DNA of 64,000 bases, taken from positions 434,001 through 498,000 of the forward strand of contig NW_026944391.1 in assembly GCF_033439725.1 (NCBI RefSeq). Direction: 5' to 3'. The position numbers were made by a program, and so were the translations under genes. Shown here in pieces: positions 1-11,581 of this stretch (positions are counted from its first letter, which is position 1; every line of letters begins with the position of its first letter). Source of the stretch: Neurospora tetraspora (taxonomy: Eukaryota > Ascomycota > Sordariomycetes > Sordariales > Sordariaceae). The notes under the pieces are model-generated. The model saw only the letters and a list, made by a program, of their open reading frames with translations, ran no database searches and was not told the DNA's origin.

Positions 1-1335
1 CACACAAAGAAGAGCACAGCGCAGGACGGAGGATAGGGATATAGGGGTTGGAAGGTCTTATTAGCATTGCAAGGGTGTTTCTTCCTACGTCTTTTTTTGA
101 CATCAGCATAGCATTGGAACCTGGGTGTTGCTCTGCATTTCCTTTTAGTTATAAATGTTTAGGGAGGTATATGTACGAGTATCAAAATAACTAATAATAT
201 CACAATAATACAACATCAAACCGCGAAAGTCGATTATCACAGTGTAATTACCGAAGAAACTCACGAACCTCACAGACATGAACTTCCTTTTAGAGCGCCC
301 GACAGTCGGGTAAGCAGCACAACCAGCCTATGTCTACACATATGCCCGCCCTGTTAGTGAAAGCTCTACAACTTTGCCCACCACCGTAACTTGCTTGCGT
401 TTCGATATACAGGCTCGGACTTGACAGCCAGCACTATGTTTTAAAAGGAATAGTTCTGCAGCTCCTCCATGTTTGGGGATTTCGCGGGTTTCTTCGGTAT
501 CTGCAATCATGAACTTGTCAGAGTAGCCTACCTTATGGGCATCAGGGACGGTCATGGTTGGATGAGCCTTGAAACGATAGATAGGACGTCGACGATATCC
601 AACAGCACTCGAGAATGACGATCGGAGTCGGACGAGTTGGAGGAGATGGTAACAAAGAGTAGAGACTTTGTCTGCGGACAGAATGTCAATGCAAAGGGTT
701 CGCTGGCCGAGAGGGAGCAGAGGTAATAGGTGAGGTCACGGATTTCTGTATTGTCGATATCCCACAGCGCTCGAGTATGTGGCATGCCACCATAACGAGG
801 TTTTGCAATGTTGCCACAACATCTGGGAGTGGCAATCGAGGGAGAAAGAAAGAGGTACTGTAGAATGCCAATGACAGTTCTTGAAAGATGCCGTGTTCAC
901 GCCGCCTAAAAACAGAAATAATATGCCGGGCAAGCCAGCTGGCGTCCTGTCAAAATCCGGTAAACCCAGAATCAGATGTCCCTCAATTCAGTGCCCTCCG
1001 CCCCATGACCCCAATAATAGCACCCTCTGAACTCCGGTTCTCCTAGGCATCACCTAATGCGGATCGCAACGAAATAGCAGAGAAGTGCGTAGCGTGCGGC
1101 CAGTGATGCTGGCGAAAAGTCGTGATATGCTCCATAAGCCCGTGTCCAATCCAAATGTCACAATTCCGAAACTCCCAGTTCCTGTCCTGTCCTGTCATGG
1201 AATCGGATATCACCCGAGCCACCTGCTGGAGGAGACCAAGTCACTGGTTGTCGTTGCGCCCGCTACCGTGGATGTGGTCGGTTATGATTTTCTCATGTTT
1301 TTTCCTTTCTCCTTGTGGTATGGATCGTATCTTGT
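1..1335. other. Window start to SUMO 3' end: no recognised gene
   Basis: Only short open frames of 60-80 codons occur here, none with a recognisable domain or a convincing exon chain. The right-hand part (about 1000-1335) is probably the 3' UTR and terminator region of the minus-strand SUMO gene. The rest looks like ordinary intergenic DNA; a short hypothetical gene on the minus strand at 334-785 cannot be excluded. Confidence 0.4.
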
Positions 1336-1771
1336 CTAGCAGCCGCCGACCTGCTCTTGGTGGACTTCCAGGCAGTCACCGTCCTGCATCTCGAGCTATA
1401 GTTATTGGGGCAAAGACATGGTCAGCAAACGGATTTCCGGCGTAGTTGGATGCTTCGTCTGCCATAGTGTTCCCGGGCTGGTAATAACATCACCACATAC
1501 GCATGACAGGTGCATGTCAGATTTTACTCACAGTGTCTGGGGTGTCCGTGGGCTGCACGCGCTGACCCTCGAAGAGGAATCTGACCGAAGCCAACGTCTT
1601 GCCCTGGCGCTCGCAGAACGCCGTCATGAGCTTCTCGAGCTTGGTGCTGCGCTTGATCTTGAAAAAGACCTCGTTGTTGTTATCCGTGACCTTGATGTTA
1701 AGGTGCTCGACGGCGGGGGCGGCGCCATCGGAGCCAGCGTTTCCACTTCCGTTCTCAGCGTTGTCCGCCAT
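1336..1771 (-). CDS. SMT3: SUMO (small ubiquitin-like modifier), two exons
   Basis: Ubiquitin-like modifier that is conjugated to lysines of nuclear proteins through E1 (Aos1/Uba2), E2 (Ubc9) and Ulp proteases. Exon 1 is 1532-1771 and exon 2 is 1336-1395. The donor GTGAGT follows an ACT codon and the acceptor CTATAG precedes CTCGAG, so the junction reads TPDTLEMQDGD, the conserved SUMO beta-grasp core. The 99-residue product has a flexible Gly/Asp/Asn-rich N-terminus of about 20 residues, then the beta-grasp fold (EHLNIKV...VFFKIKRST...RFLFEGQRV). It ends in QVGGC, so Ulp-type processing would remove a single Cys to expose the di-glycine. Length and motif order are typical of fungal Smt3. The start ATG opens the only frame that gives this product. 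The family assignment is very safe; the exact intron borders are my reading of splice signals. Confidence 0.95.
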
Positions 1772-2948
1772 GTTGATGACTTGGAGTTGGAGATCTTGGG
1801 TAGAAGTCTAGTCGCAAAGAAGTTTCGTCAGTGAAAACTGGACGGACCGAGCTTGAACAATTGAAATGTTCGGAAATACTAGATTTCCAGGCGGCGATGG
1901 AAGCAAGAGATTGCGCAGGTGAAGACGCGCCGGAGAGCCTCGTCCTGCCTGTGTTGTCGTGGGCAACAGAAACACGACGAGATGGAGCAGGAATCGGTGG
2001 AGGGGCAGCGACAGCCCAGAGGGAAAACGGGTTGTCTTACTGGGTAGACGTATTAATGAATGGTGTTGCAGTCTTGCAGTCTTGGGAAGCGTCGAGTCAA
2101 GTAAGTCCGGGAGAATTAAAGAAGTGGAAGGCGAGGTGCACCGGGTCAAAAGTCGTGATTTTGAAGCGTGGTTGACAGGAAGGCGACTGACTGCAGTGGA
2201 CGACGGCTGGAGGGGCGCGGTTTGTAGGGGTGCAGCAGACACAAAGTTCAGGTGGGGCCAGCCTTGAAACACCAATATTTTGTACGAAGCCTTTGGTGCG
2301 CCCTGTCGACCTGCTAAACTTTTGTGGTAAACCTGAACGGTTTGAGGTTCTGCTGAAATGTGCCATATCAGTTAAAACCTGTGCCTGATTCTTAAGGTCA
2401 CTATGAGACGAAAAGGCCGAAAAAGACCAATCCGTGAAGGTATTCATACACCAAATTGCAAACTACACTAAGTACTTCACTGTCCATCACTTGGCACTAC
2501 CTTCTAGGTCAACGATTCGAATATCTTTCATCCTTTTTGCAGACCACCTTGCCTCGCGCAAACCTTATAAAGAACAGTTCCCTGTAGTCCTAGTCCGTCG
2601 TTTGCTGTCTATTCCATCGTTTGTAGTGCGGCTGGTTGAAAGATGTTACAGACAGGCCGGCGCATTGGTGTTGACTGAATGTTTTCGATCCAGAGAGTTC
2701 CTGACATCATCCCTCCGTTTCCTTCACTGATACGCCCGGCAGCTGGACTCAAGAATGGGGTACCGAAGCACCGGGATTGTTGTGGGGATTCCAAGCTTGG
2801 GGGAGATCCTCAATCGTCCAGTCCACTCGAATCTTTGTTCTTATGAACGACCTGGGCACAGGTTTAGGAAAGGCATCTACCTAGTTTCACTCCTTCACCA
2901 TCTAGATTCCAACCAGACGGACTTCTCTGCTGTCCCGAATTCAACACC
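1772..2948. other. Divergent intergenic region between SUMO and CMC4 genes
   Basis: This stretch holds the presumed promoters of the minus-strand SUMO gene and the plus-strand CMC4 gene. Open frames here reach about 155 codons on the minus strand next to SUMO but lack domains and look like chance frames in the SUMO leader. No RNA gene or repeat was seen. Confidence 0.4.
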
Positions 2949-3410
2949 ATGGTGGGTTTAAGCGCAGTGCCAGCTTTGCTCTCCCCATCTCCCATCTCCT
3001 TTCAAGACTGCTGACCGTTCATGTTGCTTTATTAGACATTGCAAGACGACCTCGCAACCAATCCGCCATGCCATCCTCGTGCGGTCTGTTCCACGTTTCC
3101 CCTGCTCTGAGAAAAGTGTGGTTGTGCTGACATGCGACTCTTATGTGCCTGCAGTGCGCGATACAAAGTGAGCATAACCGGCTTGACTCCTGCCTCGTTC
3201 AGGACTCGCAGTTTGCTGACCTCACATCACGCCGCAGATTGCCTCACCAGAAACGGATTCGACGAGAGCAAATGCCAGAAACTGGTGGACGCACTCTACG
3301 AGTGTTGCAACGCGTTTTACGAAAAGAATGGCGACAGTGCATCAACAGTTAGCTGCCCCAAGGCCAACCTTTTGAGGCTCAAGATGGAACAGAGAAAGAA
3401 GACTACATGA
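2949..3410 (+). CDS. CMC4: Cmc4-like twin Cx9C mitochondrial intermembrane space protein, four exons
   Basis: Small CHCH-type protein of the mitochondrial intermembrane space, a probable substrate of the Mia40/Erv1 disulfide relay. The spliced model is: exon 1 2949-2951 (only the ATG), exon 2 3036-3083, exon 3 3155-3167 (13 nt), exon 4 3238-3410. All introns have GT donors (GTGGGT, GTCTGT, GTGAGC) and TAG/CAG acceptors. The joined 78-residue product contains CHPRACAIQNC and CQKLVDALYEC, each Cys-x9-Cys, followed by a CC pair and the conserved tail (NGDSASTVSCPKANLLRLK). That is the Cmc4 pattern, including the extra cysteines. Without the 13-nt exon the first Cx9C motif is lost, which strongly supports it. 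The last exon alone is open farther upstream (3132), but that reading lacks the first motif. The ATG-only first coding exon is the least certain part. Confidence 0.85.
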
Positions 3411-3539
3411 AGGAAACATGAGGAATCGAAATGTATCACTTATCCAGATATGTCCACCTAAACGCCCCGTGAAGGTGTTAGGTAACTTAGACGGAAAGTG
3501 CAGTATTCCTCTGGGCGATCCTTGAGCACGCGAGAGACC

Positions 3540-3803
3540 TCATGGGCCTGAACAAGAAATGATGGTCTTGTTCCGAGACTCTAATAGGAATGCCGTGGAC
3601 ATTGTAAGGAAAAAAAGAAGAAGAAAAGAGCAAAGAAATTTTTTGGGTCCGTCGCTTTTTGTATCATTTTCGTGCACAGGTGGAGGGGCCTGAGTTTGGG
3701 TGGAGTTGATAGGTCTTGGCATAGAGGCCCACAATCTGCCGGCCGCAGATCCCAGTCCGGCCCTTTGAGCCGCAATGGAACGCGTCGTGCGGACGGCAAG
3801 CAA
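3540..3803 (-). CDS. Possible small mitochondrial membrane protein, start not found
   Basis: An open frame of about 88 codons with no ATG at its left edge; it stays open further upstream, so a real gene would need an upstream exon I could not identify. What can be seen: an N-terminal Arg/Ala/Ser-rich stretch (AVRTTRSIAAQRAG...GRLWASMPR) that resembles a mitochondrial presequence, a Pro/Thr-rich linker, then a single hydrophobic segment (FLCSFLLLFFLTMSTAFLL) and a short tail. No family recognised. It lies between the 3' end of CMC4 and the start of the Nup84 gene, where a small gene would fit. The hydrophobic segment is encoded by an A/G-rich plus-strand tract and may be an artefact of composition. 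Treat as a weak candidate. Confidence 0.25.
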   Translation of the reverse strand: MLAVRTTRSIAAQRAGLGSAAGRLWASMPRPINSTQTQAPPPVHENDTKSDGPKKFLCSFLLLFFLTMSTAFLLESRNKTIISCSGP

Positions 3804-4209
3804 GTTGCTAGCGGCAGCTGGAGCTTCGACGTGTGCTTGGAATTTCCATAACGTGAATTATTACAGCATGAATTACCTTTCTTTACATAGGCGCATACAG
3901 AACTAGACCTATTCACTACACAAATCGGAAGCTACCTCGTGCTCCCATCAGGCACCTGTATAAACAACCCCAGCATTGATTGATCAAAGTCCCCGAAAGT
4001 GGGACGTCATCTTGCCCAACCGGTCTTTCTTTCGGGAAGGAGCTGTCAACGAACGGGTGGACAAAGTACGGCATGGAATGCGATTGAAAGGCAGCAGCAA
4101 TCCGCCCTCCCCCACCAAGAACCCGCGACGCGCCTACCAAACAGTCCTTACAGAATCACGCCAATCCACCATTTGAACCTCGTGTATACGGAAACGACCA
4201 AGGGCGAAA

Positions 4210-7200
4210 ATGGCACCCACAGTTGTGAGCAGCATCCCATCCTTCTATACGCCGACGCCGCAGTGTTCATTTCTTCTGATACGCAGTTGCTGCAGGACCC
4301 TTCCGTCACCTCAGACGCTAGCTTTTCTTTTGCCTCGAAAAGCGAAAGCCCAGATCTAGGTTCGATCATCGCGGAGCTTCCAATGCCCAAAACCAGCTGG
4401 CTGCTAACACTACATGCGCACCCAGGACTTATACCCCCTCCCATGGCCCAACAGCCGTCACCATACCGGCAAACCGTCATCCGAGCCGGCGATGAAGTCG
4501 AGTTCTTTTCGGGAGAGCTAGACCGCCACCTCACCGACCTCAGAGGAACCACAGAAGAGAAGCGCGCCCAGGTCTTCAAGCTCGTCGACTCCTACCATGA
4601 ATACACGAGGAAAAGGGCGGATCGACTCCGCGAGCGCCAGCAACGCAAACTCACCCATCGCGAAAACGAGATGGACATCGACGATAACGAAACCGACGAC
4701 CTCACCGTAAACTTCGACGAAGAATATCGGAAAGCAGAAGAGGAGGCGCAAACATGGGATCTCCTTCGGCGCATGCTGCCACTGGAATATGGCCAAGACG
4801 AAACATCTCAGTTGAAGCAACACACAAAACCATCCATACAGTCACGAAACCAATGGTGGAACGATTTCATGCTGTCCGACTCGTTGGCAAGGGAACAAAA
4901 GGTCGTGTTAGAGTGGCTTCAAAGCAGTGCAAGCCAGGGACCGCCAGTAGACGACATTGTGAGCCACCTTCAGGAGAGCGCAGAGAGGGGTGACATCGTT
5001 GCCCATGGCTGGCTTCATACTCGCACCAAGATCAAGTTGCAGAAGAGCGTGAACGGTTACCAAGGACCGCTTGACCCCAGGGCGTTTGGCTTTGCCGAAT
5101 CACATCTCAGCTCCAACACGCTTGTCACCCAGCTCGATCCCGACGCTATCACACGGCAGGCTCGCAAGTTGGAAACCCAGGATGACTTTTTCGAGCGCGC
5201 CATTTGGTTGGGCTGCTTTGAGATGCTACGTCGTGGCTACTCAATGGCTGAGATTCGAGAATGGTGCGCTGTGAGGACGGAGCTATGGAGAGCTGCGACT
5301 CTTGCGCCCCTACCGCTTGCGAACCCGGAAGACGAGGACCAGCCGGACTTTGACCCGCGTTCGCTCGTTCTATGGAGGCGGATGTGCTTTTCCACCGCTC
5401 GGGATGGTGGAACTAGTGATTATGACCGGGCGGTCTATGGCCTGCTGGCCGGTGACATCGCGAGTGTAGAGAAGGTGTGCGAAACGTGGGATGACCTGCT
5501 ATTTTCTCACTACAACGCTCTACTTCGAACGCGGTTCGACTCGTATTTGGTCAAGCACGGCGGAGACGAGGCTGCTAGGGTCGCCCAACAGTTCCCTGCT
5601 TTCAACGCTGTTTTGCATCACGGAGATCCGCATTCGGTCAGCAAGAGGCTCGTTACCTTGCTCGAGACGGATTCGAGGACGAGCACCGAAGCTACAAGGC
5701 CATCCAAGGCACTGCAGGGTGCCATTGTTGCGCATGAACTCGGCCGTTATTTGACTAATCAGGGACTCGTCCTGGCGAAGCACGCAAATCAACGATCAAA
5801 GTCCAACTTGATCCCTCCAGTTGACCTGCAAGTCCCAGATGACCTTACTCACCCTAAATACTTCAACCTGTCGGACCACAACAGCCTCCGTGTGCTCAGT
5901 CACGTTCTCATCATTTTCTCTACTCTCAACAGGCTCAGCGAGACCCGTATTATTTCCGATGTCCGTCAAGAGGCCATGGAGAACATTATCGCAGCCTATA
6001 TCAGCTACCTTCGCCTCGCCAATCTGGAGGAAATGATACCTCTTTATTGCTCCAAGCTACACGGGCAGCGCGTATACGAGGCGCTTAGCCGAAATCTTAT
6101 CCATATTCTTGACAACGATGCACGGAGGGTGCAGATTTCCATTATGAACAGACTAGGCATCAGTGTCTCGGAGTTTGTCAAGAGGCAACCCGAGGTTTTC
6201 CTCAGCGATGTTAACGACCTTCTACAGCCTTGCGAGGCAAAGGGGAAGTTCAAGGTGCTGGAGGACGGCCCGGCGACACTGAAGTACGGCCGCATAGTGA
6301 AGCCGGATTTCTTTGGTGACGACGAGGCAGAAGAATTTGATCGAGAAGAGGGACATATTATTTGCTCTTTGGAATGGCTCATGTTGACCGACGATTTGTT
6401 TGTGGAGACATGCACATATGTCATCAGGGCCTACAAGTATTTCCTAAGTGAGTACTTTCCATTATTGTATTGCAGCAGGTTGCTAACATTCTCCAGAACG
6501 CGCACGCTTGCGTGCTGCCCGTGCCCTTTTTCAGAGGGTACCAGGCCGAGAGATCATCCGGCGGAAGACCGGAATCCTGGTCGGGGGAGAAGAGGACGAT
6601 GGCAGTATCGGATGGTTTGCCGAGTTCGCGGCGAGTGAGCTTCCAGAAGAGTTGCTTGCGCTGTACGGTGGTGACAAAGAGGCGGTGATCACCCAAGTAC
6701 GAAATATGTGGGAGCTCGAGTGTCTTGTCAAGGCTCTGGACTCAATGGAGACCTTGTCCTCTTTGGCAGGTCTCGCCAGGGAGTAAGTATATCCATTGAC
6801 AACGATTTGGCGTCCATTACTAACAAAATATTCTTAGGGACAGCACCAACTCCCGCGAAATGTGGCAGCATACGAGCAAGGAAGTCCGCGCGGCCAAGGC
6901 ATGCATGCAACCGGTACTTAAGGGGTGGTTGCTGGAAACTATTCGACGTAAGTTCACACTGGTTTTTTCCCATCCTCGGTAGGGATTTTTTTCTAACGTG
7001 CGTTCGCATCAGCCGATCCCGACTTCCAAGCTCTTCGTGAGGCCTACATCCCAGAGACGGTGCTGGCTCTCGTTAGCTCTTTGCACTTTGCGGGTGCCAC
7101 TCTTTCGCGCGACTACTTGCTCGAGTGCATGGAGCTGGCTGCGGTTGTCGCCGAGAAATCATCAGCCGTATCTCAGGAATTCGTCAAGTCTGGCAGGATG

Positions 7201-7338
7201 AAGGAGCTCGTAGAGGCATTTGCCTCATGCAGCAAGGCACTCGCTATTTTTGCGAGCGAGAAGAAGGCCACCTCTAAAGAAACAAAGAAGATCAGGGAGC
7301 ATGGCTGGACTCGAGAACTCTGGTCTGTCAAGCCATAG
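4210..7338 (+). CDS. NUP84: Nucleoporin Nup84/Nup107, five exons
   Basis: Structural component of the Y-shaped (Nup84/Nup107-160) complex of the nuclear pore scaffold. Best model: exon 1 4210-4224, exon 2 4287-6447, exon 3 6497-6782, exon 4 6838-6947, exon 5 7013-7338, giving about 965 residues. The three downstream introns have strong signals (GTGAGT, GTAAGT, GTAAGT; a CTAAC box before two of the acceptors) and restore one frame. The body is a nearly all-helical solenoid: an acidic coiled N-terminal part (EMDIDDNETDD, EEYRKAEEEAQTWDLLRRMLP), then the Nup84/Nup107 core (RAIWLGCFEMLRRGYSMAEIREWCA, LYGLLAGDIASVEKVCETWDDLLFSHY-type helices) and the conserved C-terminal helices. The first intron (GTGAGC..ACGCAG, 62 nt) is inferred; a simpler start is the in-frame ATG near 4443 (MAQQPSPYRQ). 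The family is safe, the start is not. Confidence 0.88.
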
Positions 7339-7666
7339 GGTGCCTTTGCTTTGCGAAGAAGCTCGAGATGATCCAGTGCCCTTTCTTTGGTGGGCTTGGA
7401 GAGTCTAGACATGCCCGAAAGACGCTTGAATACTGTACGAATCATGATGGATTAGAAAGTTTGAGGCTGGGCTGCAGGTGGAATAATGGGATTAGAGGAA
7501 GTCACTATGGAATCATATGTATCATACGGATGGCGTTGCGAGGAATGCGCCTGCGAAGGACAGACTTTGCATGACGATAAAATGTGTTTAAGAAGCATCA
7601 ATTTAGCGATAGTCTTACAAAGTACGAGTCGCGCATCCAATGGGACTCTTGCAGGTCTACAGGTAG
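7339..7666. other. Convergent 3' region, Nup84 and CVNH genes
   Basis: The 3' ends of a plus-strand and a minus-strand gene face each other over about 330 bp. Nothing beyond presumed 3' UTRs is visible. Confidence 0.4.
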
Positions 7667-8395
7667 TCAAAGGAACAACAGAGTGTGGTTTGACGATGAA
7701 GGAGGGGGACCATCCCATGACTTGTTCCCCATGTGGTTGTAACAACCCGCGCACCCATCCACATTGTACAGGGTAGTGTCTGTTGTGATATGGTTAGATT
7801 ATACATGAACGTAAGGTGAACATTGAACTTACTCAAGTCAAGCGTGCTATTGTGTAGTACATGCGCCATGTCCGGGCATAGACAGTTCAGAAAGATGGTA
7901 TGGTGGTTGTTGAAGATTCTGCAGTCACGGCAAGCCTTGGTGTAGTTTCCGCTAAATGAGAAAGAGCAAGACGGTTAGTATAAAAATCGTCTCGTAGGAT
8001 GGAAACTGCTCAAGTAGATCCTTGGACCACGGTGCCTTACGTATCATAACTCTCCAAGGTCCCATTTCTGTTTCCTACGCAGAAGTTGAGATCCAGCCTA
8101 TGATCGACGCAGCATGGAGCACGTTAGAATCATAACCACTCTAAATGGAACAAGTGGAATATGCGAAGGCGGCTTACCAAGTGTAGTTGTACCCGAAAAT
8201 GGCAACGTCGTCGTTCAGACAGTTGCACCCAAGCCAGTGACCGTCGCGCAGACTTGCGCCTGTGAAGATGCAGTTTTTGGCATATCCTCCATTCGGATGC
8301 TGTTGCGCAGAGACAGACATGAAGCTGCTTGTAAGCAACGTGAGGACGGTGATACCGCGGAGGGCAGATGAGGCGAGGCGTGTGATGCTTGTCAT
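7667..8395 (-). CDS. Secreted CVNH-type (cyanovirin-N homology) lectin-like protein, four exons
   Basis: Exons: 8178-8395, 8041-8097, 7833-7951, 7667-7779; donors GTAAGC, GTAAGG, GTAAGT and acceptors CATAG, TTTAG, AACAG join into a 168-residue frame. A signal peptide covers about residues 1-30 (hydrophobic core GITVLTLLTSSFMSVSA). The mature part has two tandem repeats in the CVNH pattern. Repeat one runs from GGYAKNCIFTG to TWLDLNFCVGNRNGTLES; repeat two runs from GNYTKACRDCRIF to NTTLYNVDGCAGCYNHM. CVNH domains in characterised fungal proteins bind oligomannose-type glycans; binding here is inference. There are seven Asn-X-Ser/Thr sequons in about 138 mature residues, unusually dense. Cysteines are more numerous than in the classical cyanovirin pair. 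The start ATG is chosen because it immediately precedes the signal peptide; the frame stays open upstream. Domain match is from pattern recognition, not a search. Confidence 0.75.
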
Positions 8396-8723
8396 GGTGA
8401 GCGCGGATGTTTCTGGGAACCGTGGGGAGTTGAATAGAGGGGACGAATCTGCGAATATCAAAGTAAATTCTCCGGAAGTAGGCCAGGAACTCGACGATAG
8501 ATAAGTACTGTATTGAACCAGAGGCGAGGAAGAGGGTCGCTTCAAATATCACCAGACATTGACAAGGCAGGTGCCTTCCCGAGTGAAAAACTTGCGCATC
8601 ATCTGGCCCTCGTCTGACAAGAGGTAATTCAGGGGAAGGTACAACCGGCCCAACAGTGAGAAGAATTTCATCAGTTGGACTTCAATTCCACAGATGTTTG
8701 CCAACCCAGGACACCGGAGTGTT
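8396..8723. other. Promoter of CVNH gene / 3' region of MBD4-like gene
   Basis: About 330 bp between two minus-strand genes. No motif, repeat or RNA gene recognised. Confidence 0.4.
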
Positions 8724-10821
8724 TCAAGATACATCAGCGTTCTCTTCCCTCTTTCCATCCAATATCACCAAACCACCACATTCATCATAGCCAACCCGTC
8801 CTTCATCCACCGCCTTCCGCATCTCCTCACGCAGAGGCTCTCGCTCACCAGTTATCGGATCCCACTCCCATCCCTCGCGCATCCTATTTGTAGCGATTTC
8901 GTTAATAATCAACGACCTGGAAGAGAAGATGAAAAGCAAAAGAAAGCCAACAAAAAACGTACCACATCCACCGCAAACACGCTCTCAGCTCCTTATCCCG
9001 TGGCAGAACCCGCATCCATTCGGGTTGAAACTCCGGAGGACCACCCTTCCCCTTCCAGTCCTCTGCCCGACCCAGTAACTTATCCCGACAAAAGATCCGC
9101 CACGAGTCCAGAGCGTACGGACCCTGGGTGAGATGGCCGATTTCCCAGGCCGATCCGATGGCATGTTCTTTGGCTAGTTTGATGGCGTTGTTGGTATCAT
9201 AACCACCACCATCATCATCGACTCCTCCCCGTGACACGTTCCCATTATAGAAAAAATCATCAGGCTCACCCCCAAACTCCTCTCCCACCTTAACCCCCCT
9301 CGCATCCCCCAGTCTCGGATAATTCCTCACCCCGTACCTCTTTTCCTTACACGGCGGACACTCGATCCACATCCTTGCATACTTTTGTATGACAGAGCAA
9401 CGATTGACTGAAAGCCCCAAAGGACGGATGAGGTTGATAATCTCAGCGGGATCCGCATCCGCGAGCGCCGAGGGAGTGGGAAAGCGATCCATTAGTTGGC
9501 GGAAAAGAGGGATTGCTATTGTACCCCGGACTTTGATGAGGAAGGTTACGGCTATGAGTAGACGGAAGGGGTCGGATGCTAGTTCTTCTTGGACTAATCC
9601 GAAGCTGGGGGCGGAGAGGGGAGGGATGGGGAGGCGGGAGATGCCGGGTGGTGGACGGGACTTTTTGGTTGGGGATCTGGTCTTGTATGGGGAGGTTTTT
9701 GATAGCGGGTGTGGTATCCCTTTGCTCGGTGGTTTCGGTGAGGGTGGTGGTTCACTGAAAAAGGGCGATTTGTAGGTGCGCTTTCTAGTGATCCTCACCT
9801 TAGCTGGTGGAAGAGATTCGTCGGAAGTTAAGATGTGTGCTGCCGATACATCGCCAAAGGCGGCGTCGAGGATCTCGTTAGGAGACGAGGGTGAAGCAGG
9901 ACTACACTGGGAACTTTGCGTGTCGGGGTAACCTGGTTCATCTGGTAACTTCGAGTGTTCGATGTCGGCGTCTTCGATTAAACTGGAATTCTTGCCTTCT
10001 GATTCTCCGTCGCCTTGAATAGCCTCAGCTGGGCGGTGGACAACAGTCACCAACTGAGTCGGCGATGCCATGTTCACCTCCTCCCGATTCGGCTCGTCAC
10101 GCTTTACTGCTTTTCCAGCATACCCAGAGACACTAGTCTCCCGTCGAACCCTCGTCCCTCGTCTGCTTGTCTTCGCAGTATCATCCTCTGCCCAAAATTG
10201 CGAGACATTCTTCCCCACTGTCGCCTTCTTCCTTACTCTCTTACTTCCGAAACCTCTCCCAGCTTTCGCCGATGACATCTCTTCTTCTTTCCCACCACCA
10301 ATTTTCCTCCTCTTCCCCAGAACACTCCCAGCCACAACAGCACAAGTGTCCCCATCATCAAGCAACCACCCTCCCACCCCCCTCCTCTTCATAACCATAT
10401 CCAAAAACGGCAACAAGCACAGCTCATCATCCCTCACATTTTGCCTCACCACACTTTCCAGCCGTGATGATGATTTCCGACCTCGACCCTGATTCTGCTC
10501 TCCACGCTCTCGCTCTCGCTTCAACCTCAAAGCCCGATAAGCAGCTTGTTCCCTCAAGGAATTGGCACAAGCCATCATCATCTCCCATTCCTCCATTCCA
10601 CGCATGAGACTCAGCTCCCGGAGTTTGCGGACTTCAACTGGCGGGGCGAGGCCCGAGGTGAGCAACGAGGCGAGGAAGTCTCGGTCTTGGGAGGAGGAGT
10701 TGATGTCGAGGCCATTGAGGATGTCGTGGGCGAGGGCTGGAGGTATGGCGTTGGTGTCTGGTGGGGGGCGAGGGGCCTGCTGTGATTGGGATTGGGATTG
10801 TTTTGATGATGATGATGGCAT
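8724..10821 (-). CDS. MBD4-like HhH-GPD DNA glycosylase, two exons
   Basis: Exon 1 is 8963-10821 and exon 2 is 8724-8916 (donor GTACGT, acceptor TTCCAG after a pyrimidine tract), about 683 residues. The N-terminal ~450 residues are low-complexity, basic and Ser/Pro-rich and presumably disordered. The C-terminal domain matches the MBD4 glycosylase fold: DPFRLLIAVTFLIKVRGTIAIPLFRQLMDRFPTP... then a GPYALDSWRIFC segment, where the Asp is the expected catalytic residue, as in the NDSYRIFC-type motif of MBD4. Vertebrate MBD4 removes T or U from G mismatches that arise by deamination of 5-methylcytosine. No methyl-CpG-binding domain is visible, as in other non-animal MBD4-like proteins. Alternative in-frame starts lie at 10866 and farther upstream; 10821 is chosen as a simple nuclear protein start (MPSSSSKQSQ). 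In a genus with DNA methylation and RIP this repair role is interesting, but it is inference. Confidence 0.82.
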
Positions 10822-11581
10822 TTTGTTGCTGATTGTTTGTGATTGGGGGTATAATTGGTGGTCCATGTGTGGTTTCAAGCACCGTTGAAGTTGAGTTGAG
10901 CTTGAAGAAATGCCTACGGTGAGTTCGGAGCCAAGGTGAGGAGGTTGTTTGTGAGGTGAGTGAATGGCAAGGGGGGAGAAGAGACGGCAAATCAAAATGC
11001 CAAGCCAGGGGCATCCTCTGTGCTACTTCGTACTGATTATTGCCGTGATTCGGCGAGAGAAATACTTCAACATCGATAAATGAAAAGGGGAGAATCTTCA
11101 AGCGCATACCGTCTTTACCCTCTCCTACTCAAGGCGTACATTATGATGTAGCCGACAAAGAATGTTTGGACGCTTGGCACCTGTTAAGAATGCCGATGCC
11201 GTACTTCCCGTATCCTAATCCACTCACACGCAAGCTCGGCTTTACCGTCATACTCATACCATTATACATTGTTTGACATAGGAAATAACGTCTAGGTTGT
11301 ATTTGAGACCAGAAAATTTGATTTATACACTCTACGACCATCTTCATGTTCAACCCACGCCGCACGTCCCCGCATTGCCCATGGCTACCGATAGCGCCCC
11401 TGCCCATTCCTTGTTTTGTTTGCTCTTTCTGACCGACGCGCAAGAGGAACACGGGGAAGCAAAATTTCGGCAGCAATAGTATATGATACATACACAAAAA
11501 AAGAGGGGGAAAAGCACGAACGTCTCACAACGGTTATTGTGTGAATGTCATGACTTTGCCCTTTGTTGTGGCAATGCTAAA
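10822..11581. other. Intergenic, MBD4-like promoter and cyt-1 3' region
   Basis: Presumed leader of the MBD4-like gene on the left side (10822 to about 11100, with CT/GT-rich tracts) and the 3' UTR of cyt-1 on the right. No other gene is supported. Confidence 0.4.

Noticed and set aside
334-785. Short minus-strand frames of 73-77 codons as a gene
   Set aside because: No consistent exon chain or recognisable family; kept as unassigned intergenic DNA.
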